Both the position numbers and the translations under genes were made by a program. A DNA stretch of 64,000 nt, taken from positions 1 through 64,000 of the forward strand of contig NZ_WQNE01000005.1 in the NCBI RefSeq assembly GCF_009759665.1. The letters are read 5' to 3'. Positions within the stretch are counted from its first letter, which is position 1; each line of letters starts with the position of its first letter. Origin of the DNA: Bradyrhizobium cajani. Its GTDB lineage: Bacteria > Pseudomonadota > Alphaproteobacteria > Rhizobiales > Xanthobacteraceae. Of the stretch, positions 52,562 to 60,178 are shown in pieces. Under the pieces are notes generated by a model. The model saw only the letters and a program-made list of their open reading frames with translations, made no database searches and was not told where the DNA came from.

Positions 52562-52859
52562 AGTACGCCCCACTTCACTCAGTCCCCAATTTACGGCGGG
52601 ACGGTAGTAAGGCCGCACAACGGTAATGTGACGAACTGTTAGTGAGTAACAGGCATCTCACGATAGTCGCGTTATGTTGCGCGGAATCATCACATCGACG
52701 ATCGGCGAGCGTCGAAAAAAATTTCGCTGCGGCTGCGCGTGCAGCGTCTACGGGATAAGGCCCCCGCAGACCGGCACGTTCGGTCTGTTCGGGCTGTCCG
52801 AAGTACACTGCGGGCTGCGCGCGAGCCGGCCGCAATGCGAGAATGATATCGAGGCCGAG
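52562..52859. promoter_or_regulatory. Divergent sigma-factor/tpsB intergenic region
   Basis: A 298-nt region between the divergent ECF sigma gene and tpsB. An inverted repeat, CTGTTA (52636-52641) and TAACAG (52647-52652) around GTGAG, lies in its AT-rich part. The open frame continues upstream of the tpsB GTG to an ATG at 52674, but that translation (many Cys, Arg) is not protein-like. GAGG at 52851-52854 with 5-nt spacing marks the GTG at 52860 as the start. Confidence 0.5.
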
Positions 52860-54653
52860 GTGAATTCGCGTGGTCTGTATCATAAGGGCGCGCGTCGCCG
52901 CGCGCCGCTGCTGCTGCGCGCCGTGCGCAGAGGCCGGGCCGATGCAGGATGCGCTTCGCGCGTCATCGCCTGCGGCCTGATTGTCTGCGCGAGCTGCACG
53001 ACGCCGGCCGCGGCGAAATCCGAGGCCGAGGCGAACAGGCCGGCTGCGGCGAAGCCTGCTGCCGCCGCGCCGGCAAACACCAAGCCGGCCAAGGGCGCCG
53101 CGGAGGCTGCCAAGCCGGCGGCGCCGGAGCCTCGTTTCGATATCGACGAGTATCGGGTCGAAGGCGCGGACAACCTGCCGCAGATCGAGGTCGAGGCCGC
53201 GGTCTATCCCTTCCTCGGTCCGAACAAGAGCGCGCTGGATGTCGACAAGGCGCGCGCCGCGGTGGAGAAGGCCTATCACGACAAGGGCCTTCAGACCGTC
53301 AGCGTGGCCGTGCCGCAGCAGGACGCGCAGCGCGGCTTCGTCGTGCTCAAGGTGACCGAGAACAAGGTCGGGCGCCTGCGCGTCAAGGGCTCGCGCTATT
53401 TCGACCTCGACAACATCAAGAGCAGTGCGCCGTCGCTGAAGGAAGGAACGCTTCCGAATTTTCAGGACGTGACGAAGGACATCGTCGCGCTGAACCGCTG
53501 GCCGGACCGGCGCGTCACGCCGGCGCTGCGGGCCGGCGTCGCGCCTGGAACGGTCGACGTCGATCTCAACGTCGAGGACACCCTTCCGCTCCACGGCAGC
53601 ATCGAGCTGAACAACAAGCAGAGCCCGAGCACCACGCCGCTGCGCACCAGCATCTCGATGCGCTACGACGATCTCTGGCAGCTCGGTCATTCCATGACCT
53701 GGACGTACCAGTTCGCGCCGATGAACCCGAAGGACGCGATGGTCGTGTCCGGCTCGTATCTGGCGCGGACCGAGATCGACTGGCTCAGTGTCCTCGTCTA
53801 CGGCCTGACGTCGGACAGCAATGTCGCGACCGTAGGCGGATCGAATGTCGTCGGTCCCGGCCAGGTCGTCGGCGGCCGCGCGGTGCTGACGCTGCCGTCC
53901 AAGGGCGAGCTGTTCCACACGCTGTCGCTGGGCGTCGACTACAAGGACTTCAAACAAACGCTCAGGCTCGGCTCCGACGCCTTCGACTCGCCGGTGACTT
54001 ATGTGCCGCTGGTCGGCACCTATGGCGCGAGCTGGCAGGGCGAGGGGCGGCTGACCCAGCTCAATGCCACCATCACGGCGGGCCTGCGCGGCATCGGCTC
54101 CAACCGCGACGAGTTCGACGCCAAACGTTTCAAGGCGACCGCGAGCTTCATCTCGCTGCATGCCGACATCTCGCACACCCAGGACTTCGCCGGCGGCTTC
54201 CAGCTCTACGCCAAGCTCCAGGGGCAGGCGGCGGATCAGCCGCTGGTCTCCAGCGAGCAGTTCAGCCTCGGCGGACAGGACACGGTGCGCGGCTATCTCG
54301 AATCCGAGGTGCTCGGCGACTACGGCGTCGCCGGCACGCTGGAGCTGCGCACGCCGAATCTCGCGCAATATCTCGAGCAGAAGCTGCCCAATCCGATCGG
54401 CGAGGCCATCAAATACAACGCCTTCGATGACATGCGCTTCTTCGCCTTCGTCGACGGCGGCAACGCCAGGATCCATGAGCCGCTCACCGACCAGCAGTCG
54501 CATTTCGATCTCGCGAGCTACGGCGTCGGCATGCGCATGAAGAGCCTGCGTTATCTCAACAGCCTTGTCTTCGTCGGCATGCCGCTGACCAGTCAGCAGG
54601 TCACCGTCGCCAATCATCCACGGTTCAGCTTTCGGGTCTGGGGAGAATTCTAG
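52860..54653 (+). CDS. TpsB outer-membrane transporter (FhaC/ShlB family)
   Basis: A 597-aa Omp85-superfamily transporter that recognises the TPS domain of TpsA and exports it. An N-terminal export signal (RVIACGLIVCASCTTPAAA) and an Ala/Pro/Lys-rich linker precede a POTRA_2 domain at about residues 93-168 (FDIDEYRVEGADNLPQIEVE, YHDKGLQTVSVAVPQ, VLKVTENKVGRLRVKG). The ShlB barrel follows with the loop-6 motif VRGY at residues 476-479 in LGGQDTVRGYLES, and the chain ends in Phe as outer-membrane barrels do. The GTG at 52860 has GAGG at 5-nt spacing. The stop directly abuts the ExbB-fusion ATG. Partner TpsA is encoded at 34630-48048, unusually far away. Confidence 0.93.
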   Translation: MNSRGLYHKGARRRAPLLLRAVRRGRADAGCASRVIACGLIVCASCTTPAAAKSEAEANRPAAAKPAAAAPANTKPAKGAAEAAKPAAPEPRFDIDEYRVEGADNLPQIEVEAAVYPFLGPNKSALDVDKARAAVEKAYHDKGLQTVSVAVPQQDAQRGFVVLKVTENKVGRLRVKGSRYFDLDNIKSSAPSLKEGTLPNFQDVTKDIVALNRWPDRRVTPALRAGVAPGTVDVDLNVEDTLPLHGSIELNNKQSPSTTPLRTSISMRYDDLWQLGHSMTWTYQFAPMNPKDAMVVSGSYLARTEIDWLSVLVYGLTSDSNVATVGGSNVVGPGQVVGGRAVLTLPSKGELFHTLSLGVDYKDFKQTLRLGSDAFDSPVTYVPLVGTYGASWQGEGRLTQLNATITAGLRGIGSNRDEFDAKRFKATASFISLHADISHTQDFAGGFQLYAKLQGQAADQPLVSSEQFSLGGQDTVRGYLESEVLGDYGVAGTLELRTPNLAQYLEQKLPNPIGEAIKYNAFDDMRFFAFVDGGNARIHEPLTDQQSHFDLASYGVGMRMKSLRYLNSLVFVGMPLTSQQVTVANHPRFSFRVWGEF

Positions 54654-56585
54654 ATGTCGCTCCTTCGCTTTGGATCACGTCCCGGACTTCGCCTGAGCGC
54701 GCCGGTGATGCTTGCTCTGGTCTTCCTCGCGGCGCTGTGGTCAAGCCCGGCGTCGGCGTGGTGGAACGATCAGTGGACGCTGCGCAAGAAGATCACCATC
54801 GACACCGGCCCGTCGGGCGCCGGCATCAGCGATGCGATCGGTGCGATGCCCGTCCTGATCCGCCTCCATGTCGGCAATTTCCGCTTCGGCGCGGCGAAGG
54901 AAGATGGCGGCGACCTTCGTTTCGTCGCCGGCGACGACAAGACGCCGCTCAAGCACCATGTCGAGAAATACGACTCGCTGCTCGGCGAGGCGCTGGTCTG
55001 GGTCGGCGTTCCCGATCTGAAGCCGGGCGCGAAGAACGACATCTGGCTCTACTACGGAAACCAGAAGGCGCCGGCTGCGGTCGATGCCAAGGGAACCTAC
55101 GATCCCGACACGCTGCTGGTCTATCACTTCAACGATCGCTCGACGCCTGCGCAGGACGTCACGGCCTGGGCGAATACCGCGCAGAACGCGGTGCCGGGCG
55201 CGGATGGTGCCATCATCGGCCAGGGCGCGCGCCTCGATGGCCAGACCGCGCTGATGCTTCCCGGTTCGCCCTCGCTGGTGGTGGCCGAGAACGGCGAGCT
55301 CACCTGGTCGCTGTGGACCAAGATGACCGCGCCGCAGCCCGGCGCCGTGCTGTTCTCGCGTACCGAAGGGGCGAACGGGCTCACGGTCGGATTGGACAAC
55401 GGCGTGGCCTTCGTGGAAGTCACGAGCGGCGGCAGCACGCAGCGCAGCGTCGGCGGCGCGGCGATCGCGGCCGGCACCTGGCACCAGATCGCCTTCACCG
55501 CCAAGGGTGCCCAGATCACGCTTTACGTCGACGGCAACCAGTCCGCGACGCTTGCCGCTGGCCTGCCCACCATGACGGGCGTGGCGCAGCTCGGCCGTGC
55601 CGCCTCTGCGGCGACGCCGGCCGCGGATGCCGCCGCGCCCGCCGCCGATGCGGCTCCGGCCGCCGCCGCGCCGACTGGCGCTGCCGCCGGCTTTGCCGGC
55701 GATATCGACGAGCTCGAGATCGCCAAGGTCGCGCGTCCGCCCGGCTTCATCAAGCTCGGCGCGATCGGGCAGGGCCCCGAGCAGGCCAAGCTGATCGCCT
55801 TCAGCGTCGACGAGGAGAATGCGGGCTGGTTCAGCGGCGGCTATTTCGGCGTGATCCTGCGCTCGGTGACGCTGGACGGCTGGGTCGTCATCGGCCTGCT
55901 CGCCATCATGGCGTTCATCAGCTGGTACGTCATGGTCGACCGCGTCTCGTACCTGAACCGGGTCTCGGCCGGCAACACCATCTTCCTCAAGCATTTCCGC
56001 GAGACGTCGACCGACATCGGCGGCCTGCTCCAGCTCGACAGCCAGGAGAACGATCCGAGCTTCGGCGGCGAACTCGGCAAGAAGCAGCGCAAGGCGGTGC
56101 ATGGCGCGCCGCTCTACCATCTCTTCGCGGCCGGCGCGCAGGAAATCCGGCGCCGCTTCGCTGCGGGTGGTTATCGCCGGCTGTCGCCGCAGGCGATCCA
56201 GTCGATCCGCGCCGTGCTCGACAGCGGCTTCGTGCGGGAGAACCAGCGCCTCAACCGACTGATGGTGATGCTGACCATCGCCATCTCCGGCGGCCCGTTC
56301 CTCGGCCTGCTCGGCACCGTCGTCGGCGTCATGATCACCTTTGCGGCGATCGCGGCGAGCGGCGACGTCAACGTCAACGCGATCGCGCCCGGCATCGCCG
56401 CCGCGCTGGTCGCGACCGTCGCCGGTCTCGGCGTCGCGATCCCGTCGCTGTTTGCCTACAACTACCTGACGATCCGCATCAAGGACGTCTCAAGCGAGAT
56501 GCAGGTCTTCGTCGACGAGTTCATCACGCGGATCGCGGAATCCTACGAGCTTCCGGACGAGCCGGTGAAGCAGGCGGCGGAGTGA
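54654..56585 (+). CDS. DUF2341-LamG-ExbB fusion (MotA/TolQ/ExbB proton channel)
   Basis: A 643-aa inner-membrane protein. A signal peptide (VMLALVFLAALWSSPASA) leads to a periplasmic DUF2341 domain at about residues 40-140 (LRFVAGDDKTPLKHHVEKYD, NDIWLYYGN). A LamG/concanavalin-like domain follows at about 190-350 (LTWSLWTKM, WHQIAFTAKGAQITLYVDGN), with an Ala-rich insert. Then comes an ExbB proton-channel region with membrane helices near residues 409-430, 536-566 (FLGLLGTVVGVMITFA) and 576-605 (AAALVATVAGLGVAIPSLFA). Ordinary ExbB is about 240 aa and lacks the periplasmic domains. It is placed directly after tpsB with no gap and before exbD and tonB, so it should energise something linked to TPS export. 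DUF2341-ExbB proteins are known in other bacteria, but their role is unclear. Confidence 0.92.
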   Translation: MSLLRFGSRPGLRLSAPVMLALVFLAALWSSPASAWWNDQWTLRKKITIDTGPSGAGISDAIGAMPVLIRLHVGNFRFGAAKEDGGDLRFVAGDDKTPLKHHVEKYDSLLGEALVWVGVPDLKPGAKNDIWLYYGNQKAPAAVDAKGTYDPDTLLVYHFNDRSTPAQDVTAWANTAQNAVPGADGAIIGQGARLDGQTALMLPGSPSLVVAENGELTWSLWTKMTAPQPGAVLFSRTEGANGLTVGLDNGVAFVEVTSGGSTQRSVGGAAIAAGTWHQIAFTAKGAQITLYVDGNQSATLAAGLPTMTGVAQLGRAASAATPAADAAAPAADAAPAAAAPTGAAAGFAGDIDELEIAKVARPPGFIKLGAIGQGPEQAKLIAFSVDEENAGWFSGGYFGVILRSVTLDGWVVIGLLAIMAFISWYVMVDRVSYLNRVSAGNTIFLKHFRETSTDIGGLLQLDSQENDPSFGGELGKKQRKAVHGAPLYHLFAAGAQEIRRRFAAGGYRRLSPQAIQSIRAVLDSGFVRENQRLNRLMVMLTIAISGGPFLGLLGTVVGVMITFAAIAASGDVNVNAIAPGIAAALVATVAGLGVAIPSLFAYNYLTIRIKDVSSEMQVFVDEFITRIAESYELPDEPVKQAAE

Positions 56586-56589
56586 ACCG

Positions 56590-56994
56590 ATGCAAGTCCA
56601 GTCCGAAAGCAAACCGTACGACGACATCAACATCACGCCGATGCTCGATCTCGCCTACGTGCTGCTGGTGATCTTCATCATCATGACCACGGCGACCGTG
56701 CAGGGCATGAAGGTGAACCTGCCGAAGGCGAGCGCAGCGCCGAGCCTTGCGCAGCAGACCACCAAGGCGATCACGGTCGCCAATGACGGCAAGCTGTTCC
56801 TCGACACCATCCCGGTGACGCTGCCCGAGCTCGAGCAGCGCCTGGTGCAGCAGCGTGCGCTCACGCCAGAGTTTCCGATCGTGGTGCGCGGCGACAGCCA
56901 GACCCCGTACCAGAACGTCGTCGACGTGCTCGATCTGCTCGGCCGCCTGAACTTCACCCAGGTCGGCATGGCGACCAAGCCGTCGGCGCGATGA
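56590..56994 (+). CDS. exbD: ExbD/TolR-family protein
   Basis: A 134-aa bitopic inner-membrane protein that partners ExbB in proton-motive-force harvesting. The membrane helix at about residues 18-37 (MLDLAYVLLVIFIIMTTATV) carries Asp20, the equivalent of the essential ExbD Asp25. The periplasmic domain has the typical ITVANDGKLFLDTIPVTLPEL and VVRGDSQTPYQNVVDVLDL pattern. The ATG at 56590 lies 4 nt after the ExbB-fusion stop, and the TonB gene starts 9 nt further on. A complete ExbB-ExbD-TonB set in one operon, without any TonB-dependent receptor, is notable. Confidence 0.95.
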   Translation: MQVQSESKPYDDINITPMLDLAYVLLVIFIIMTTATVQGMKVNLPKASAAPSLAQQTTKAITVANDGKLFLDTIPVTLPELEQRLVQQRALTPEFPIVVRGDSQTPYQNVVDVLDLLGRLNFTQVGMATKPSAR

Positions 56995-57003
56995 GACGGG
57001 ACG

Positions 57004-57723
57004 ATGGCGTGGGACGACGACAGCAACGAGGAGGACGGCACGCCGGCGTGGCGGCGCTATGTGCTGCTCGGCGGCTCGGCGCTCGTCGTGATCGCGCTGA
57101 CGGTCGGCGTCGTCGTCATGGTGATGAGCGGGGACAAGGATCCGCCGCGCAAGGTGAACGAGCTTCAGGTGACGGTGGTGCTTCCGCCGCCGCCGCCTCC
57201 GCCACCACCGCCGCCTCCGCCCGAGCAGCAGCCGGAACAGCAGCCCGAGCAGAAGGTGATGGAGCAGACGCCGGTCAAGGATGTCGTCGAGGAGAAGCCG
57301 GTCGACATTCCCAAGGACGCGCCGCCCGACGCCGGACCCGATCCGACGCCGGGGCCACCGGATCTCGGCCTCGGCAACGGACCGGGCAGTGGTGGTCTGG
57401 CGCAGGGCAAGGGTGGCGGCGGCGGAGGCGGCGGCAACAGCCGCTTCGGCTGGTACGCGAGCATCGTGCAGTCGCAGATGGAAGCCGCGCTCCAGGCCAA
57501 CGAGAAGACCCGCTACGCCTCGATGCAGGCGGTGATCCGGGTCTGGCTCGACAGTTCGGGCAAGGTCAGCCGCGTGCAGCTGTCGCCGTCGACCGGCGAC
57601 GGCGCGCTGGACGCAACCATCCGCGACCAGGTGATTGGCGGCATGCGCATGCGCGAGCCGCCGCCCAAGGACATGCCGATGCCGATCATCACCCGCATCA
57701 CGGCGCGAAGCCGGGCGGGATGA
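57004..57723 (+). CDS. tonB: TonB-like energy transducer
   Basis: A 239-aa protein with one membrane helix (about residues 19-42, YVLLGGSALVVIALTVGVVV). A proline run of about a dozen residues follows, then a Pro/Glu/Gln/Lys spacer, a Gly-rich hinge, and a C-terminal TonB domain (about 150-239) with YASMQAVIRVWLDSSGKVSRV and LDATIRDQVIGGMRMREPPP. TonB spans the periplasm and transmits energy from ExbB-ExbD to outer-membrane proteins through their TonB box. No TonB-dependent receptor is encoded nearby; the adjacent outer-membrane proteins are TpsB and a putative porin. The ATG at 57004 follows GAGACGGGAC. Sequence call is firm; the outer-membrane partner is unknown. Confidence 0.93.
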   Translation: MAWDDDSNEEDGTPAWRRYVLLGGSALVVIALTVGVVVMVMSGDKDPPRKVNELQVTVVLPPPPPPPPPPPPPEQQPEQQPEQKVMEQTPVKDVVEEKPVDIPKDAPPDAGPDPTPGPPDLGLGNGPGSGGLAQGKGGGGGGGGNSRFGWYASIVQSQMEAALQANEKTRYASMQAVIRVWLDSSGKVSRVQLSPSTGDGALDATIRDQVIGGMRMREPPPKDMPMPIITRITARSRAG

Positions 57724-57767
57724 GATCGGATGAACGTGAGTGAGTTGAGAGCAGAAGGGGTGACGTC

Positions 57768-59582
57768 ATGTGGCGTGAAATGAAGACGCGAGAGCTGACC
57801 GCGACGGCTTTGATGCTGATCGCGTGCGCAGCCCCCGCCGCGGCGCAGGACGACGGCATGCCGCAGGGCAAGCGTCCGACCGTGTCGCGCGACGCGCCGC
57901 CATCGTCGAATGCGACGGTCAACCTGATCAACCTGCTCGTGAAGCAGGGCACGCTGACCGAGGAGCAGGCGGCGACGCTGGTCAAGCAGGCCGACGACGA
58001 GGCCTATGTCGCCCGCCAGGCCACGCGCGATGCGGCGGCCAAGGCGGAAGGCGCGGAGAAGAAGGCCACCACCGCCGCCGATGCAGTCTCGCCGCCCGGC
58101 ACCAAGCGCGTCACGTACGTGCCCGAGATCGTCAGGAAGCAGCTCCGCGAGGAGATCCGGGCCGAGGTGATGGACCGCGCGCATAAGGAGGGCTGGGCCT
58201 CGCCGGGAAAATATCCGGAATGGGCGCAGCGGATCAGGTTCTACGGCGATATCCGCGCGCGGTATGAGGGGGACTATTTCCCGGCGGGGAATGGTGCTCT
58301 CCAAAATTTCAACGCCATCAACACCGGCAGTCCATTCCTGGAGGAAAACACCAACGCTCCCACCAATCCGTACTTCCCACCTAGCTACAACACCACACAG
58401 GATCGCAGTCGTTTTCGCTTCAGGGCTCGGCTCGGAGCTGACGTCGATCTGTTCGACGGCTTCACTGCCGGTTTGAGGATTGCGACTGGAGAAAGCAGTT
58501 CGCCGGTCTCGACCAATCAGACATTCGGGGGTAACGGCGGAAATTTCTCGAAATATGCGCTCTGGTTGGACCGCGCCTTTATTAGATATCAGCCGGTGCA
58601 GGACTTCGTCGGCTCGGTCGGCCGGTTCGATAACCCGTTCTGGTCGCCGACAGATCTGGTCTGGTACAAGGATCTTGGCTTTGACGGCTTCGCGATCCAG
58701 GCCAAACAGGAGGTTGCCGATGGGTTTACGCCGTTCTTCGTTGGCGGTGCATTCCCGGTCTTCAATACTGACCTGAATGCCGGCCTCAACACGGCGGATA
58801 TAAACCTTCCCGCGCCCGCCAAGGTCCCCAGCCGGGACAAATGGTTGTTCGGCGCGCAAGGTGGCTTCGGTGCGAGAATCGACTCCGACACCATGCTCAC
58901 CGTGGCAGTCGCGTACTATGATTTCACCAACATGCGCGGCAAGCTGTCGAGCTCTTGCTATGTCGTTGCCGCAAGCGACCTCTGCGATACGGATTTGTTG
59001 CGCCCGCTCTTTGCACAGAAGGGCAATACCTATATGCAGCTTCGCAATATTCCCGTGGTCCTCTCGCCCGAACCGAGCCTGAACTACCAATACTACGGTC
59101 TGGCCAGTGATTTCCGCCCCGTAGTCGCGAGCGCCCAGCTGGACCTCACGCAGTTCAATCCTATTCACGTCATCCTGGATGCGGAATACATCTGGAACAC
59201 TGCGTTCAATCGTGCGGCAGTTTCTGCCGTTGCGGTCAATAATTTCGCACCAACGGCAGATCCAAACGTGCAAGGCCCCTTCAACGGCGGCAACCAGGGC
59301 TGGCTCGCGCGTCTCACCGTTGGCAACAAGGAGATCAAGCATCTCTGGGACTGGAATGCGCATGTCGGCTACAAATATCTCGAGTCCGACGCGATGGTGG
59401 ATGCGTTCGTCGATTCCGACTTCGGACTCGGCGGCACCAACCTCAAGGGCTACTTCATCGGCGGCAATGTCGGTCTCGGCGAGAATATCTGGAGCTCCGT
59501 GCGCTGGATGAGCGCGAACAGTATCGCTGGCATGCCGTACAGGGTCGATATCGTCCAGTTCGATCTCAACGCGAGGTTCTGA
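57768..59582 (+). CDS. Putative outer-membrane porin
   Basis: A 604-aa outer-membrane protein of the putative-porin type. The signal peptide (ELTATALMLIACAAPAAAQ) is followed by a short helical, coiled-coil-prone region (INLLVKQGTLTEEQAATLVKQ, KAEGAEKKATTAADA) that could contact peptidoglycan or form a trimer stalk. A beta-barrel begins near WAQRIRFYGDIRARYEGDYF and ends in the aromatic-terminal strand VQFDLNARF. The ATG at 57768 has AAGGGG upstream; a second ATG four codons on is possible. The middle of the gene (about 58290-59280) is lower in GC with different codon use than its ends, as if a surface-exposed part had been exchanged. It belongs to the tpsB-exbBD-tonB operon, so it may be the outer-membrane target of this TonB. 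Confidence 0.85.
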   Translation: MWREMKTRELTATALMLIACAAPAAAQDDGMPQGKRPTVSRDAPPSSNATVNLINLLVKQGTLTEEQAATLVKQADDEAYVARQATRDAAAKAEGAEKKATTAADAVSPPGTKRVTYVPEIVRKQLREEIRAEVMDRAHKEGWASPGKYPEWAQRIRFYGDIRARYEGDYFPAGNGALQNFNAINTGSPFLEENTNAPTNPYFPPSYNTTQDRSRFRFRARLGADVDLFDGFTAGLRIATGESSSPVSTNQTFGGNGGNFSKYALWLDRAFIRYQPVQDFVGSVGRFDNPFWSPTDLVWYKDLGFDGFAIQAKQEVADGFTPFFVGGAFPVFNTDLNAGLNTADINLPAPAKVPSRDKWLFGAQGGFGARIDSDTMLTVAVAYYDFTNMRGKLSSSCYVVAASDLCDTDLLRPLFAQKGNTYMQLRNIPVVLSPEPSLNYQYYGLASDFRPVVASAQLDLTQFNPIHVILDAEYIWNTAFNRAAVSAVAVNNFAPTADPNVQGPFNGGNQGWLARLTVGNKEIKHLWDWNAHVGYKYLESDAMVDAFVDSDFGLGGTNLKGYFIGGNVGLGENIWSSVRWMSANSIAGMPYRVDIVQFDLNARF

Positions 59583-59584
59583 CC

Positions 59585-60178
59585 ATGCGCTTGTTGCGTC
59601 TGTCGTCCATTGCCGCATTGGCGCTGATGATCTCGTCGGCCGCCCAAGCGGATCAGGAAAGCGACCGCCTGCGCGAGGCGCTGCGCAGCGCCACCGCGCA
59701 GGCCCGTGCCGCCGAAGACCAGCGCGCTGCGGTTCAGGCCAAGCTGACCGCGGCCGAGCAGGAGCGGGACCGCTTGCGCAAGCAGAACGAGGCCTATCGC
59801 GCCCAGGTCAAGGAAGCCGAGCAGGCCTATCGCCAGGCCGTGAAGGATTTCAACGAACGCATCGCCGAGCGCGACGAGTCCCTTGAGAAGTGGAAGGCCG
59901 CCTATGGCGAGGCGGCTGGCGTGGCGCGGACCAAGGATGCCGAGCGTTCCAAGTTCGAGGGCGAGGCGACCACCTGGAAGGCGAGCACCAAGGCCTGCGA
60001 GGCCAAGAACGTCCGCCTCGTCAAGATCGCCGACGATGTCGTCAAGCAATACGAGAGGATGGATCCGTTGGAGAAGGTGATGCACCACGACCCCGTGATC
60101 GGGTTCAAGCGGGTCGAGCATCAAAACGCCGCCCAGGACTTCCGCGACCAGATCATCGAACAGAGGGCGAAGCCATGA
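59585..60178 (+). CDS. Periplasmic coiled-coil protein of unknown function
   Basis: A 197-aa protein. A signal peptide (LSSIAALALMISSAAQA) leads to a long charged coiled coil, about residues 24-110, with many Glu/Arg/Lys/Gln/Ala heptads (REALRSATAQARAAED, LTAAEQERDRLRKQNEAYR). A short C-terminal globular part follows with KACEAKNVRLVKIADDVVKQ and MDPLEKVMHHDPVIGFKRVE. I do not recognise a named family. It starts 2 nt after the porin stop and overlaps the following parvulin by ATGA, so all three are translated as one set. A periplasmic scaffold or chaperone for the large exoprotein is one possible role. I recall small unknown genes at the equivalent place in the P. aeruginosa pdt locus, but I cannot confirm homology here. 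Confidence 0.8.
   Translation: MRLLRLSSIAALALMISSAAQADQESDRLREALRSATAQARAAEDQRAAVQAKLTAAEQERDRLRKQNEAYRAQVKEAEQAYRQAVKDFNERIAERDESLEKWKAAYGEAAGVARTKDAERSKFEGEATTWKASTKACEAKNVRLVKIADDVVKQYERMDPLEKVMHHDPVIGFKRVEHQNAAQDFRDQIIEQRAKP

Noticed and set aside
52575..54617. Long minus-strand frame opposite tpsB
   Set aside because: Shadow frame with repetitive Arg/Asp/Leu composition; TpsB is clear on the + strand.
57513..59618. 701-codon minus-strand frame opposite the porin gene
   Set aside because: It runs across the end of tonB, the gap and the whole porin gene, and has no domain; an antisense shadow.
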